A DNA stretch of 64,000 nucleotides from Microbacterium sp. Marseille-Q6965. Lineage in GTDB: Bacteria > Actinomycetota > Actinomycetes > Actinomycetales > Microbacteriaceae. The notes under the pieces were generated by a model. The model searched no databases and had not been told where the DNA came from. It saw nothing but the letters and a program-made list of their open reading frames with translations. The position numbers and the translations under genes are program-made. Positions 38,460 to 47,239 of this stretch are shown piece by piece. The DNA lies in the NCBI RefSeq assembly GCF_946151065.1, contig NZ_CAMGZA010000002.1, positions 310,001-374,000 on the forward strand, in the 5' to 3' direction. The first letter of the stretch is position 1. Each line of letters begins with the position of its first letter.

Positions 38460-39695
38460 ATGAGCGACACCACCTGGCAGGGCATGCAGTTCGGCCTGTT
38501 CTCGGTCAGCGACATCACGCGCAACCCCGTCACCGGCTACACGCCGAGTGAGGCCGAGCGCATCCGTGACATCGTCACGATCGCCACCCACGCCGAGGAG
38601 GCGGGGCTCGACGTGTTCGCGATCGGCGAGCATCACAACCCGCCGTTCTTCTCCTCGTCGCCCACGACGACGCTCGCGTACATCGCCGCGCAGACCGAGC
38701 GGCTCATCCTCTCGACCGCCACGACGCTCATCACGACGAACGACCCCGTGAGGATCGCCGAGGACTACGCCATGCTGCAGCATCTGGCCGGCGGTCGCGT
38801 CGACCTCATCATGGGGCGCGGCAACACCGGTCCGGTGTACCCGTGGTTCGGCAAGGACATCCGCCAGGGCCTGCCGCTGGCCATCGAGAACTACCAGCTG
38901 CTGCACCGTCTCTGGCGCGAGGACGTCGTGGACTGGGAGGGGAAGTTCCGCACCCCGCTGCAGGGATTCACCTCCACGCCGCGTCCCCTGGACGACGTGC
39001 CTCCGTTCGTGTGGCACGGATCCATCCGCACGCCCGAGATCGCGGAGCAGGCGGCGTACTACGGGGACGGCTTCTTCGCCAACAACATCTTCTGGCCCAA
39101 GGAGCACTACCAGCGCCTCATCAACCTGTACCGCCAGCGCTACGCCCACTACGGCCACGGCACGCCCGAGCAGGCGATCGTCGGCCTCGGCGGTCAGGCC
39201 TTCATGGCCAAGAACTCGCAGGACGCGGTGAGCCAGTTCCGCCCGTACTTCGACAACGCCCCCGTCTACGGCAACGGCCCGACGATGGAGGACTTCACCG
39301 AGATGACGCCGCTGACGGTGGGATCGCCCCAGCAGGTGATCGACCGCTACGCGTCCATGCGCGACACCTTCGGCGACTACCAGCGCCAGCTGTTCCTCGT
39401 GGATCACGCCGGGCTGCCGCTGAAGATGGTGCTCGAGCAGATCGACTTCCTCGGACAGGAGGTCGTGCCGGTCCTGCGCAAGGAGCTTCAGGTGAACCGC
39501 CCGGCCGAGGTGCCCGATGCGCCGACGCACGCCGCGCGCGTGAAGGCGACGTACGGCGACGCCGAGCCGCGCCAGCCGCGCCCCAACGCCAACCGGGGCG
39601 ACAACGTCACCGGCGGCTCGCCCTACCAGGACACGCCCGACCGGCAGCCGGTGAAGCCCGGAGCCTTCGGACCCGCCGCCGATCGGAGGGCCTGA
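38460..39695 (+). CDS. Luciferase-like FMN-dependent monooxygenase, CE1758 type
   Basis: 411 aa. It is a bacterial-luciferase TIM barrel with the usual segments FAIGEHHNPPFFSSSP, LSTATTLITTNDPVRIAEDYAMLQHLAGGRVDL and GRGNTGPVYPW. It matches the type described as the CE1758 family, which always comes with a dedicated FMN reductase. That partner starts 1 nt after this stop. The C-terminal 60 residues are a polar Pro-rich extension. The oxidised substrate is unknown. Confidence 0.9.
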   Translation: MSDTTWQGMQFGLFSVSDITRNPVTGYTPSEAERIRDIVTIATHAEEAGLDVFAIGEHHNPPFFSSSPTTTLAYIAAQTERLILSTATTLITTNDPVRIAEDYAMLQHLAGGRVDLIMGRGNTGPVYPWFGKDIRQGLPLAIENYQLLHRLWREDVVDWEGKFRTPLQGFTSTPRPLDDVPPFVWHGSIRTPEIAEQAAYYGDGFFANNIFWPKEHYQRLINLYRQRYAHYGHGTPEQAIVGLGGQAFMAKNSQDAVSQFRPYFDNAPVYGNGPTMEDFTEMTPLTVGSPQQVIDRYASMRDTFGDYQRQLFLVDHAGLPLKMVLEQIDFLGQEVVPVLRKELQVNRPAEVPDAPTHAARVKATYGDAEPRQPRPNANRGDNVTGGSPYQDTPDRQPVKPGAFGPAADRRA

Positions 39696-39696
39696 G

Positions 39697-40341
39697 ATGG
39701 CGCGTATCGCCGTGGTGTCGGCCGGGCTGTCGAACCCGTCGTCGACGCGCATGCTCGCCGACCGGCTGCTCGGCGCGGCGATCGACGCCCTCCGCGAGCG
39801 GGGCGTCGAGGCCGAGGGGCGCATGATCGAGCTGCGCGACCACGCCCACGCCATCACCGACCACCTGCTGACCGGGTTCGCGCCGAAGGCGCTCGCCGCC
39901 GACTTGGCCCACATCGCCGAGGCCGACGGCCTCATCGTCGTGACGCCGATCTTCACCACGAGCTACTCGGGGCTGTTCAAGTCGTTCGTCGACGTGCTCG
40001 ACCGGGAAGCGGTGGAGGGCAAGCCCGTGCTCATCGGGGCCACCGCGGGTACGGCGCGCCACTCGCTTGCGATCGACTACGCGATCCGGCCGCTGTTCAC
40101 GTACCTGCACACCCGCCCCGTGTCGACCGGAGTGTTCGCCGCGTCGAGCGACTGGGGCGCGGAGGCGGACTCGGTCGCCCCCTTGCGCGCACGGGTCGAG
40201 CGCGGTGCGCGTGAGCTCGCCGACGCGATCGCCGGCTCGGCCGCCGCCCCGAAGGCGCCGGATCCCTACGACCCCGCCTCGTACCTCGGCGAGGGCGGAT
40301 CCTTCGCGGATCTGCTCGACAACCTTCCGGACCGCGGCTGA
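39697..40341 (+). CDS. NAD(P)H-dependent FMN reductase, CE1759 type
   Basis: 214 aa flavodoxin-like reductase. It opens with a flavin phosphate loop region (VVSAGLSNPSSTRMLAD) and has TPIFTTSYSGLFKSFVDVLD, the conserved segment of NADPH-dependent FMN reductases. It presumably supplies reduced FMN to the monooxygenase encoded immediately upstream, with a single-base gap and GGAGG ahead of its ATG. Confidence 0.9.
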   Translation: MARIAVVSAGLSNPSSTRMLADRLLGAAIDALRERGVEAEGRMIELRDHAHAITDHLLTGFAPKALAADLAHIAEADGLIVVTPIFTTSYSGLFKSFVDVLDREAVEGKPVLIGATAGTARHSLAIDYAIRPLFTYLHTRPVSTGVFAASSDWGAEADSVAPLRARVERGARELADAIAGSAAAPKAPDPYDPASYLGEGGSFADLLDNLPDRG

Positions 40342-40357
40342 GCGGGCCGGAGGCGGA

Positions 40358-42364
40358 TCAGGCCGGCGCGCTCGGCGCGTCGGCGCCCGCCCCCGGCTGA
40401 GCGGATCGAGCCGTCGGATCCGTCGCGTCGAGGCGGGCCCCGGCGGCCACGTAGTCCGCGTGCTTGGCGACCAGGCCGTCGCCGGCCGTGCGACCACGCA
40501 CCCGGCGCCAGACCCACGGCAGCGCATGGCGCGTCAGCCAGCGCCCCTCCGGCTCGACGTAGTCCTCGTGGAACGCGGCATCGAGCGCCGCCAGCTGCGG
40601 CGCGTCGCGCACGCCGAGCACCTCGGCCGCGCGGTATGCGAGCAGTCGATGCCCCGACGAGCTCAGATGCACCTTGTCCTGCGACCAGTTGTCGAGCTCT
40701 CCGAGTTCCGGTAGGGCGTCGACGTCGAGCAGGTGGCAGCCGTACTCCGCCGCGATGCGCCGCAGCTCGCTCGCGTACACGGCGAACCGCCGTGCGAACA
40801 CGCGCACGACCGCGCGCCGGGGCAGGAACGGCGTCACGAGCATCACGTCGGTACCCGTGGCCCGCAGGGCGCGCACCGACTCCTCGACGCGCGCGGCGAG
40901 TGTGATCGGATCGGCGCCGTGCCCCACGAGATCGTTGTGCCCCATGAGGATCGAGACGAGATCGGGCTTGAGCGCGAGGGCCGCCGGCACCTGTTCGCCC
41001 GCGAGGTCGCGCACCCGGCGGCTGCGGACGGCGAGGTTGGCGAACCGGAAGGTGCGGTGGGCGCTCCGCGATCCGTCTTGCGCCAGGAGCATCGCGAGCC
41101 GGTCGGCCCAGCCACGGTACTGACCATCGGGCATGCGCGATCCGTCGCACAGGCCCTCGGTGAGCGAATCGCCCAACGCGACGTAGCGCGTCCACCGCCG
41201 CGTGCTCACGGGAGGCACCGGCTCGCTCACGCGCACCGCGCCGCGCACCATGGTCGCCTCGTCGTAGCGGCGCAGGCGGATGGCCTCGCGGTAGCTGCCG
41301 ACGAGCTGCTCGGTGAGGGCGGCCCACGTGCGGGCCCTCACGCTCTCGCGTGCGGCGAGGCCGAACGAGCGGCGCTTCGCGTCGTCGCCGATGAGGTCGA
41401 GCACCCGCGCGCGCAGGTCGCCGAGGTCGCCGGGGGTGTAGAGCCAGCCGTCCACGCTCGAGCGGACGAGGTCGACCGGACCGCCGCGGCCGGTGGCGAC
41501 CACCGGCACGCCCGAGGCGAGGGCCTCCTGCACCGTCTGACAGAACGTCTCGCTCTCCCCGGGGTGGACGAACACGTCGAAGCTCGCCAGCGCCTCCGCC
41601 AGGTCGTGTCCGCCGAGGAAGCCCGTGAACACCGCGTCGGGCAGCTCCCGCTCCAGGCGTGCCCGCTCGGGACCGTCGCCGACGATGACGAGACGCGCGC
41701 CGGGGATGCCGTGCAGCGCCCGCAGGTCCTCGACCTGCTTCTCGGGTGCGAGTCGCCCGACGTAGCCGATGATGAGCTCGCCCGGGGCGACGCGGCGGCG
41801 CCAGGCCTCGTTGCGGCGCTCGGGACGGAACCGTTCGGCGTCCACGCCCCGGCCCCAGCGCCGCACGCGATCGACGCGCAGCGACAGCAGCTGCTGCTCG
41901 GCGTGCGAGGACGGTGCGAGGGTCAGGGTGGCGCGGCGATGCAGGCGCGCGATGTGAGCGGACATGAGCGGGGCGGCGCCGGGCATACCGTAGCGCTCCG
42001 CGTACGAGATGACGTCGGTCTGGTAGACGGCCACGGTCGGGGTGCGGTTGCGGTCCGCGGCGACGAGGCCCTGCCATCCCAGGACGGTGGGAGAGGCGAG
42101 GTGGACGACGTCGGGGCGGAACTCCCTCAGCACGCGACGCAGCCGCGCCACGGGGGCGACGGCGACGCGCACCTCGGGATACGACGGCAGCGGCAGGGAG
42201 GTGAGCAGGGTCGCGCCGGCCGCCTCACGCGATCCGGGGGCCCGCGGCGCGATGATGAGCGTCTCGTGCCCCATCGCCTCCAGGTGCTGGACGACCTGCA
42301 GCACGGAGTTCGTGACCCCGTTCATGTGCGGAAGGAACGACTCCGCGACGATCGCGACGCGCAT
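40358..42364 (-). CDS. Fusion of a family 4 glycosyltransferase and an SGNH hydrolase
   Basis: 668 aa. Residues 1 to about 385 are a GT4 glycosyltransferase of the GDP-mannose-dependent type (RVAIVAESFLPHMNGVTNSV, GRLAPEKQ, and the EX7E-type GESETFCQTVQEALA). Residues 390-640 are an SGNH esterase with Ser400 in ALGDSLTEG, the Asn block GHND and Asp563/His566 in DKVHL. No stop or second start signal separates them. The pair may build and acylate a mannosylated lipid or glycan, but that is inference. A weak -10 (CACCCT) lies 6 nt before the ATG. Confidence 0.88.
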   Translation of the reverse strand: MRVAIVAESFLPHMNGVTNSVLQVVQHLEAMGHETLIIAPRAPGSREAAGATLLTSLPLPSYPEVRVAVAPVARLRRVLREFRPDVVHLASPTVLGWQGLVAADRNRTPTVAVYQTDVISYAERYGMPGAAPLMSAHIARLHRRATLTLAPSSHAEQQLLSLRVDRVRRWGRGVDAERFRPERRNEAWRRRVAPGELIIGYVGRLAPEKQVEDLRALHGIPGARLVIVGDGPERARLERELPDAVFTGFLGGHDLAEALASFDVFVHPGESETFCQTVQEALASGVPVVATGRGGPVDLVRSSVDGWLYTPGDLGDLRARVLDLIGDDAKRRSFGLAARESVRARTWAALTEQLVGSYREAIRLRRYDEATMVRGAVRVSEPVPPVSTRRWTRYVALGDSLTEGLCDGSRMPDGQYRGWADRLAMLLAQDGSRSAHRTFRFANLAVRSRRVRDLAGEQVPAALALKPDLVSILMGHNDLVGHGADPITLAARVEESVRALRATGTDVMLVTPFLPRRAVVRVFARRFAVYASELRRIAAEYGCHLLDVDALPELGELDNWSQDKVHLSSSGHRLLAYRAAEVLGVRDAPQLAALDAAFHEDYVEPEGRWLTRHALPWVWRRVRGRTAGDGLVAKHADYVAAGARLDATDPTARSAQPGAGADAPSAPA

Positions 42365-42483
42365 GCCTCCAGGGTGGCGCGGCGCGGGCGGCGGGATCGA
42401 CGATCGCGCGACCGCTTTCGCGAACGTTCATCGCGGGCCCACGACTGTTCACCGGCCCGTCACGCGCCGTTCCCGCGAGCCCC

Positions 42484-42681
42484 TCAGCGGTCGAGCTCTC
42501 CCATGCCGCGGGCCTCGTCGACCTGGTCGGCCAGCGGGTCCTCGCCCTCGATCCGCTCGTCCGGGTCGAGGGTCGGCGGAGGCAGCTCCAGGTCCGCCTC
42601 GTCGTCCAGGTCCACCTCCCGCTCGTCATCGGGGTGCCGTTCGGCCTCGGGGTCGTGGAAGACGTCCTGGGCGTCGCTCAT
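42484..42681 (-). CDS. 65-aa acidic protein
   Basis: Strongly acidic, almost entirely Asp/Glu/Pro-rich (for example DEREVDLDDEADLELP), and predicted disordered. A good ribosome site (AAGGAG, 6 nt before the ATG) and a TACGCT -10 box support it as a real gene. It lies upstream of the glycosyltransferase-SGNH gene with a 119-nt gap. No function recognised. Confidence 0.65.
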   Translation of the reverse strand: MSDAQDVFHDPEAERHPDDEREVDLDDEADLELPPPTLDPDERIEGEDPLADQVDEARGMGELDR

Positions 42682-42748
42682 CGATGCTCCTTCGTTCGAT
42701 CTCGTCGGGATCGGCCTGGGGCGGCGCAGCTCGCCGCCGGCGCGTCCG

Positions 42749-42754
42749 AGCGTA
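42749..42754 (-). promoter_or_regulatory. Possible -10 box of the acidic protein gene
   Basis: TACGCT on the minus strand with a leader of about 62 nt ending in AAGGAG. Confidence 0.4.
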
Positions 42755-42807
42755 ATCACGCCGCGCCGCGTGGCGGCAGTGGGCAGACATCGCGGGCCCT
42801 GCGCTGA

Positions 42808-42813
42808 TAGGCT
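42808..42813 (+). promoter_or_regulatory. -10 box of pnp
   Basis: TAGGCT about 235 nt before the pnp start, implying a long structured leader. Confidence 0.5.
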
Positions 42814-42819
42814 GGCGGC

Positions 42820-43048
42820 GTCCGCCTTCGCGGGCGCACAATTCCATACCCGAGGAGCAGGCTGGCAGGAAGCTGGTCCCCTGAAGTGATCTCCCGGTTC
42901 GATGCGACCCGGTGGATTTCTCCTGGTGACCAGCGCAGGCGAGCTGATCGCTTTCGAGCGAGTGCCATGTGCGCGCCCATATCTGACTGTTCCTGCTCCT
43001 TTCGTCTCCCGCGCGCTCTGCGCGGGCGCACAGAAGGAGAGAGACCTC
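42820..43048 (+). ncRNA. Structured 5' leader of pnp, likely Actino-pnp RNA motif
   Basis: A leader of about 230 nt without a convincing ORF. GCTGGT (42872-42877) can pair with ACCAGC (42929-42934) around a CCCGG-rich inner element. A second hairpin pairs TGTGCGCGCCC (42968-42978) with GGGCGCACA (43024-43032), allowing a 2-nt bulge, just before the AGGAGAG ribosome site. The Actino-pnp motif is known from leaders of actinobacterial polyribonucleotide nucleotidyltransferase genes. Assignment is by position and fold potential, not by a covariance search. Confidence 0.6.
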
Positions 43049-45304
43049 TTGGAAGGTCCTGAAATCACCGCCGCCGAGGCCGTTCTCGATAACGGCCGCT
43101 TCGGCACCCGCACCATCCGCTTCGAGACCGGCCGCCTGGCCCAGCAGGCGCAGGGCTCTGTCGCCGCATACCTCGACGGCGAGACCATGCTCCTGTCGGC
43201 CACGAGCGCGTCGAAGCAGCCCCGCGAGGGCTTCGACTTCTTCCCGCTGACGGTCGACGTCGAGGAGCGCTCGTACGCCGCGGGCAAGATCCCCGGCTCG
43301 TTCTTCCGCCGCGAGGGCCGCCCCTCGACCGAGGCGATCCTCGTGTGCCGTCTCATCGACCGCCCGCTGCGCCCGTCGTTCGTCGACGGCCTGCGCAACG
43401 AGGTGCAGATCGTGGTGACCGTGCTGTCGATCGCGCCGGGCGAGTACTACGACGCCCTCGCCATCAACGCCGCCTCGGCGTCGACGCAGATCTCCGGCCT
43501 GCCGTTCTCCGGCCCCATCGCCGGCGTGCGTCTCGCGCTCATCCCGGGCCTCGGCTCGCACGAGGACCAGTGGGTCGCCTTCCCCAACCAGGAGCAGGTC
43601 GAGCAGGCGGTCTTCGACCTCATGGTCGCCGGCCGTGTGCTGGACAACGGCGACGTCGCGATCATGATGGTCGAGGCCGAGGCCACCGAGAACAGCTGGA
43701 ACCTCATTCAGGGCGGCGCCACCAAGCCGAACGAGGAGATCGTCGCCGGCGGGCTCGAGGCGGCCAAGCCGTTCATCAAGCAGCTCGTCCAGGCGCAGGC
43801 CGAGATGGCCGCCGGTTCGACGAAGGAGCCGCTGGAGTTCCCGGTCTTTCCCGCCTACAGCGAGGAGACCTACGCGTTCGTCGAGGGCAAGGCGCTCGAG
43901 GAGCTGTCGCGCATCTACCAGATCGCCGACAAGCACGAGCGTCAGGACGCCGACGACGCGCTGAAGGCGGCCGTCAAGGCCGAGCTCATCGAGAAGGTCG
44001 AGGCCGAGGAGCTTCCGGCCGCCGCCCCGCTCGAGTTCTCTGCGGCGTGGAAGTCGGTCACGAAGAAGATCGTGCGCGGCCGCATCCTCACCGAGGGCGC
44101 GCGCATCGACGGCCGCGGGCTGGCGGACATCCGCCCGCTCGACGCCGAGGTCCAGGTGATCCCGCGCGTGCACGGCTCCGCCATCTTCCAGCGCGGCGAG
44201 ACGCAGATCCTGGGCGTCACCACGCTGAACATGCTCAAGATGGAGCAGCAGATCGACTCGCTCTCGCCCACGACGAGCAAGCGGTACATGCACCACTACA
44301 ACTTCCCGCCGTACTCGACCGGTGAGACCGGCCGCGTCGGCAGCCCGAAGCGCCGCGAGATCGGGCACGGCTTCCTGGCCGAGCGCGCCCTCGTGCCGGT
44401 GCTGCCCAGCCGCGAGGAGTTCCCGTACGCGATCCGTCAGGTGTCCGAGGCTCTCGGCTCCAACGGCTCGACATCGATGGGCTCGGTGTGCGCCTCGACC
44501 CTGTCGCTGCTGAACGCGGGTGTGCCGCTGCGCGCTCCCGTCGCGGGCATCGCCATGGGCCTCGTGTCCGAGGAGGTCGACGGCCAGACGCGTTACGCCG
44601 CGCTGACCGACATCCTCGGCGCCGAGGACGCCCTCGGCGACATGGACTTCAAGGTCGCCGGTACCGCCGACTTCGTCACCGCCCTGCAGCTGGACACCAA
44701 GCTCGACGGCATCCCGTCGGAGGTGCTCGCCGGCGCGCTCACCCAGGCGAAGGACGCGCGCCTGCGCATCCTCGAGGTGCTGAACGCCGCGATCGACGCG
44801 CCGGACGAGATGGCGCCGACGGCGCCGCGCGTCATCAGCGTGCAGATCCCGGTCGACAAGATCGGCGAGCTGATCGGCCCCAAGGGCAAGACGATCAACG
44901 CGATCCAGGACGAGACCGGCGCGCAGATCTCGATCGAGGACGACGGCACCGTCTACATCGGCGCGACCGACGGCCCCTCGGCCGAGGCCGCGCGCGCGCA
45001 GGTGAACGCCATCGCCAACCCCTCGAACCCCGAGGTCGGCGAGCAGTTCCTGGGCACGGTCGTGAAGATCATCCCCTCGGGCGCGTTCATCTCGCTCATG
45101 CCGGGCAAGGACGGTCGCATGCACGTGACCCAGATCCGCAAGCTCAACGGCGGCAAGCGCGTCGAGAACATCGAGGACGTCGTCTCGGTGGGCCAGAAGA
45201 TCCTGGTCCGCATCGCCGAGATCGACGACCGCGGCAAGCTCGCGCTCGAGCCCGTGATCGAGGAGAAGGCCGAGGAGTCCGTCGAGGCTCCTGCCGAGGC
45301 CTGA
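43049..45304 (+). CDS. pnp: Polyribonucleotide nucleotidyltransferase (PNPase)
   Basis: 751 aa. Two RNase PH-like domains flank an all-helical domain, followed by KH (IGPKGK near residue 610) and S1 (from about residue 663) RNA-binding domains. It degrades RNA 3' to 5' by phosphorolysis. The start is TTG: the family begins MEGPEI and the codons TTG-GAA-GGT-CCT follow an AGGAGAG at 43034-43040. A rare TTG plus a hairpin next to the ribosome site suggests limited or regulated initiation. Confidence 0.97.
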   Translation: MEGPEITAAEAVLDNGRFGTRTIRFETGRLAQQAQGSVAAYLDGETMLLSATSASKQPREGFDFFPLTVDVEERSYAAGKIPGSFFRREGRPSTEAILVCRLIDRPLRPSFVDGLRNEVQIVVTVLSIAPGEYYDALAINAASASTQISGLPFSGPIAGVRLALIPGLGSHEDQWVAFPNQEQVEQAVFDLMVAGRVLDNGDVAIMMVEAEATENSWNLIQGGATKPNEEIVAGGLEAAKPFIKQLVQAQAEMAAGSTKEPLEFPVFPAYSEETYAFVEGKALEELSRIYQIADKHERQDADDALKAAVKAELIEKVEAEELPAAAPLEFSAAWKSVTKKIVRGRILTEGARIDGRGLADIRPLDAEVQVIPRVHGSAIFQRGETQILGVTTLNMLKMEQQIDSLSPTTSKRYMHHYNFPPYSTGETGRVGSPKRREIGHGFLAERALVPVLPSREEFPYAIRQVSEALGSNGSTSMGSVCASTLSLLNAGVPLRAPVAGIAMGLVSEEVDGQTRYAALTDILGAEDALGDMDFKVAGTADFVTALQLDTKLDGIPSEVLAGALTQAKDARLRILEVLNAAIDAPDEMAPTAPRVISVQIPVDKIGELIGPKGKTINAIQDETGAQISIEDDGTVYIGATDGPSAEAARAQVNAIANPSNPEVGEQFLGTVVKIIPSGAFISLMPGKDGRMHVTQIRKLNGGKRVENIEDVVSVGQKILVRIAEIDDRGKLALEPVIEEKAEESVEAPAEA

Positions 45305-45314
45305 TCCCTCCCGG

Positions 45315-45350
45315 AAGGCCCGGTCGTTCCCGCGGGGACGACCGGGCCTT
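45315..45350 (+). terminator. pnp terminator
   Basis: AAGGCCCGGTCGT pairs perfectly with ACGACCGGGCCTT, with three further closing pairs inside (one G-U), 10 nt after the pnp stop. Confidence 0.85.
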
Positions 45351-45448
45351 TCCGTGTCCCGGGGCCGACAGCGGCAGGAGCGGGACGCGCCTATAGCGCC
45401 TCGGGGGCGGCGCCCGCAAGGGTTCCGGGCCATTCGCGTGTCGGCCAG

Positions 45449-45454
45449 TAGGAT
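45449..45454 (+). promoter_or_regulatory. -10 box of the aldo/keto reductase-like gene
   Basis: TAGGAT with a leader of about 37 nt containing GGAGGG 7 nt before the ATG. Confidence 0.5.
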
Positions 45455-45497
45455 CGGGGAAGCGGCGCGGGAGGCCGGCACGCGGGAGGGCGGCAGG

Positions 45498-46511
45498 ATG
45501 TGGTCCTGGAGTAAGGCGGCGGCGCCGTCGGGGGAGACGATCGCGCATCCCTCCGCTCCGATCCCCGTGCTGGGTCCGGGTGTGGGCGCCGGCGTGCGGG
45601 AACCGCTGGGCGAGACCGGTCTCGAGGTCTTCCCCCTCATGCTCGGCGGAGGCGAGTTCGGCTGGACGATCGACCAGCGCGCCAGCGAGGCGGTGCTCGA
45701 CCGGTACCTGGAGCACGGGGGCAACGCGCTGCACACGGCCGACCGGTTCGCGGCGGGGCGCAGCGAGCACATCATCGGCCGCTGGATGCGCAGCCGCCGG
45801 GTGCGCGACGACATGGTGCTCGCCGTGCGCGTCGGGGGACACCCCGACCATCCCGGGCTCGGCTCGGTGGACCTCGTCCGCGCGGTCGAGTCGTCGCTGG
45901 CCCGGATCGGCACGGACCACATCGACCTGCTCTACCTCGACGCCACCGGCTACGACGCGCCTCCCATCGAGGAGGCGCTGGCGACAGCGGAGTGGCTCGT
46001 GGAGTCGGGCAAGGCGCGGGCGATCGGCGTCTTCGGGTTCACGCCGGAGCAGCTCGTGGAGGCGCGCATCCTCGCCTCGGCCGGCTACCCGCGGATCGAG
46101 GCGATCGACGTCGCCTTCAACCTGCTGCGGCCGCGCGTGCTGGAGGGCGATCTGCGGCTTGTCGTCTCGGCGCAGGGCATCGCGGTCACGCCCTCCCACC
46201 CTCTCGAGCACGGCTTCCTCAGCGGCAAGCACCGTTCGCGAGCGGAGGCGGCCCGATCCGCGCGCGGCGCCCAGCTGGCGGAGCGGATCAACCGTCGCGG
46301 CGGCCGGCTGCTCAAGGCCATGGACGAGATCTCCGCCGAGCTGGGCGCGCCGCATGCGGCGATCGCGATCGCCTGGCTGCGGGCGCAGCGCGGCGTGGTC
46401 GCGCCGATCGCCAACGCCTTCGACCCCGCGCACGTCGACGAGCTCGTGCAGGGCGTGGGGCTTGCCCTGTCCCGGGCCCACGTCGCCGAACTCGCCCGCG
46501 CGACCGCCTGA
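45498..46511 (+). CDS. Aldo/keto reductase-fold protein with degenerate active site
   Basis: 337 aa with the (alpha/beta)8 aldo/keto reductase pattern: HTADRFAAGRSEHIIG, IDLLYLDATG, SGKARAIGVFGF. In active family members these sites read TADxYG, ATKxGG and xLHxxD. Here Asp82 is kept but the catalytic Tyr, Lys and His are replaced by Phe84, Arg111 and Asp148. It may be a non-reducing binding protein or pseudoenzyme. A 40-residue polar N-terminal region precedes the barrel. The reading frame is intact. Confidence 0.85.
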   Translation: MWSWSKAAAPSGETIAHPSAPIPVLGPGVGAGVREPLGETGLEVFPLMLGGGEFGWTIDQRASEAVLDRYLEHGGNALHTADRFAAGRSEHIIGRWMRSRRVRDDMVLAVRVGGHPDHPGLGSVDLVRAVESSLARIGTDHIDLLYLDATGYDAPPIEEALATAEWLVESGKARAIGVFGFTPEQLVEARILASAGYPRIEAIDVAFNLLRPRVLEGDLRLVVSAQGIAVTPSHPLEHGFLSGKHRSRAEAARSARGAQLAERINRRGGRLLKAMDEISAELGAPHAAIAIAWLRAQRGVVAPIANAFDPAHVDELVQGVGLALSRAHVAELARATA

Positions 46512-46547
46512 TCCGGCGAGCCCCCGGACGGCGGGGGAGGGGTGACA

Positions 46548-46553
46548 TAGGCT
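46548..46553 (+). promoter_or_regulatory. -10 box of the histidine phosphatase gene and its upstream ORF
   Basis: TAGGCT, 5 nt before GTG 46559. Confidence 0.5.
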
Positions 46554-46558
46554 GTCCG

Positions 46559-46603
46559 GTGGGGTCGGCGGGGGCGGCGCCGGGGCGGAAGGGACGCAGA
46601 TGA
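46559..46603 (+). CDS. 14-aa leaderless upstream ORF of the histidine phosphatase gene
   Basis: GTG 46559 lies 5 nt after TAGGCT. The frame reads VGSAGAAPGRKGRR and ends at a TGA overlapping the phosphatase ATG by four bases. A GGAAGGGA inside it may serve the main start. Confidence 0.45.
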   Translation: MGSAGAAPGRKGRR

Positions 46604-47208
46604 CGCACTACATCTACCTCGTCCGGCACGGCGAGCAGCAGGACGCCGAGCACGGCGTCGAAGACGGCCCGCTCTCGCCGCGGGGACGCCGGCAGGCCGA
46701 GGCACTGGCCGACCGGCTCTCGGGGGTGCCGTTCGACGCCGTGTGGCACTCGCCGCTGCAGCGCACGAGCGAGACCGCCCGGTACGTGGCGGAGCGGATG
46801 CCGGCGATCGAGCCGCAGCCGCACGCGCTGCTGTTCGACTGCGTGCCCACGGGGATCACCGACGAGACGCCCGCGGCCTACGAGCCCTTCTTCGGTGCCG
46901 TGACCGAGGCGCAGATCGAGGCGGGGCGCGCGCAGATGGCCGATGCCGCCGCCGAGTTCCTCGTGCGTAAGGCCGGCGAGGTGCACGAGCTGCTCATCAC
47001 CCACAACTTCGTGATCTCGTGGTTCGTGCGCGAGGTGCTCGAGGCGCCCGAGTGGCGCTGGATGACGCTGAACCAGACGCACTGCGGCCTGACGGTGATC
47101 GCGCAGAAGCCGGGGCGCCCGTGGTCGCTGATCACGCACAACGACGTCGCGCACCTGCCGGTCGAGTTGCGCACGGGGCTGCCGGAGGAGCTCGAGGTCC
47201 TCGTCTGA
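46600..47208 (+). CDS. Histidine phosphatase family protein
   Basis: 202 aa. The phosphorylated His lies in LVRHGEQ, followed by SPLQRTSETA and the second catalytic His in LLITHNFVISW. Phosphoglycerate-mutase-like phosphatases of this size act on diverse small phosphates; the substrate is not evident. The ATG overlaps the stop of a 14-codon leaderless ORF. Confidence 0.9.
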   Translation: MTHYIYLVRHGEQQDAEHGVEDGPLSPRGRRQAEALADRLSGVPFDAVWHSPLQRTSETARYVAERMPAIEPQPHALLFDCVPTGITDETPAAYEPFFGAVTEAQIEAGRAQMADAAAEFLVRKAGEVHELLITHNFVISWFVREVLEAPEWRWMTLNQTHCGLTVIAQKPGRPWSLITHNDVAHLPVELRTGLPEELEVLV

Positions 47209-47227
47209 GGCGACCGCGGCGCGAACC

Positions 47228-47233
47228 TAGACT
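47228..47233 (+). promoter_or_regulatory. -10 box of the nucleoside hydrolase gene (leaderless)
   Basis: TAGACT, 6 nt before GTG 47240. Confidence 0.65.
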
Positions 47234-47239
47234 GAGGGG

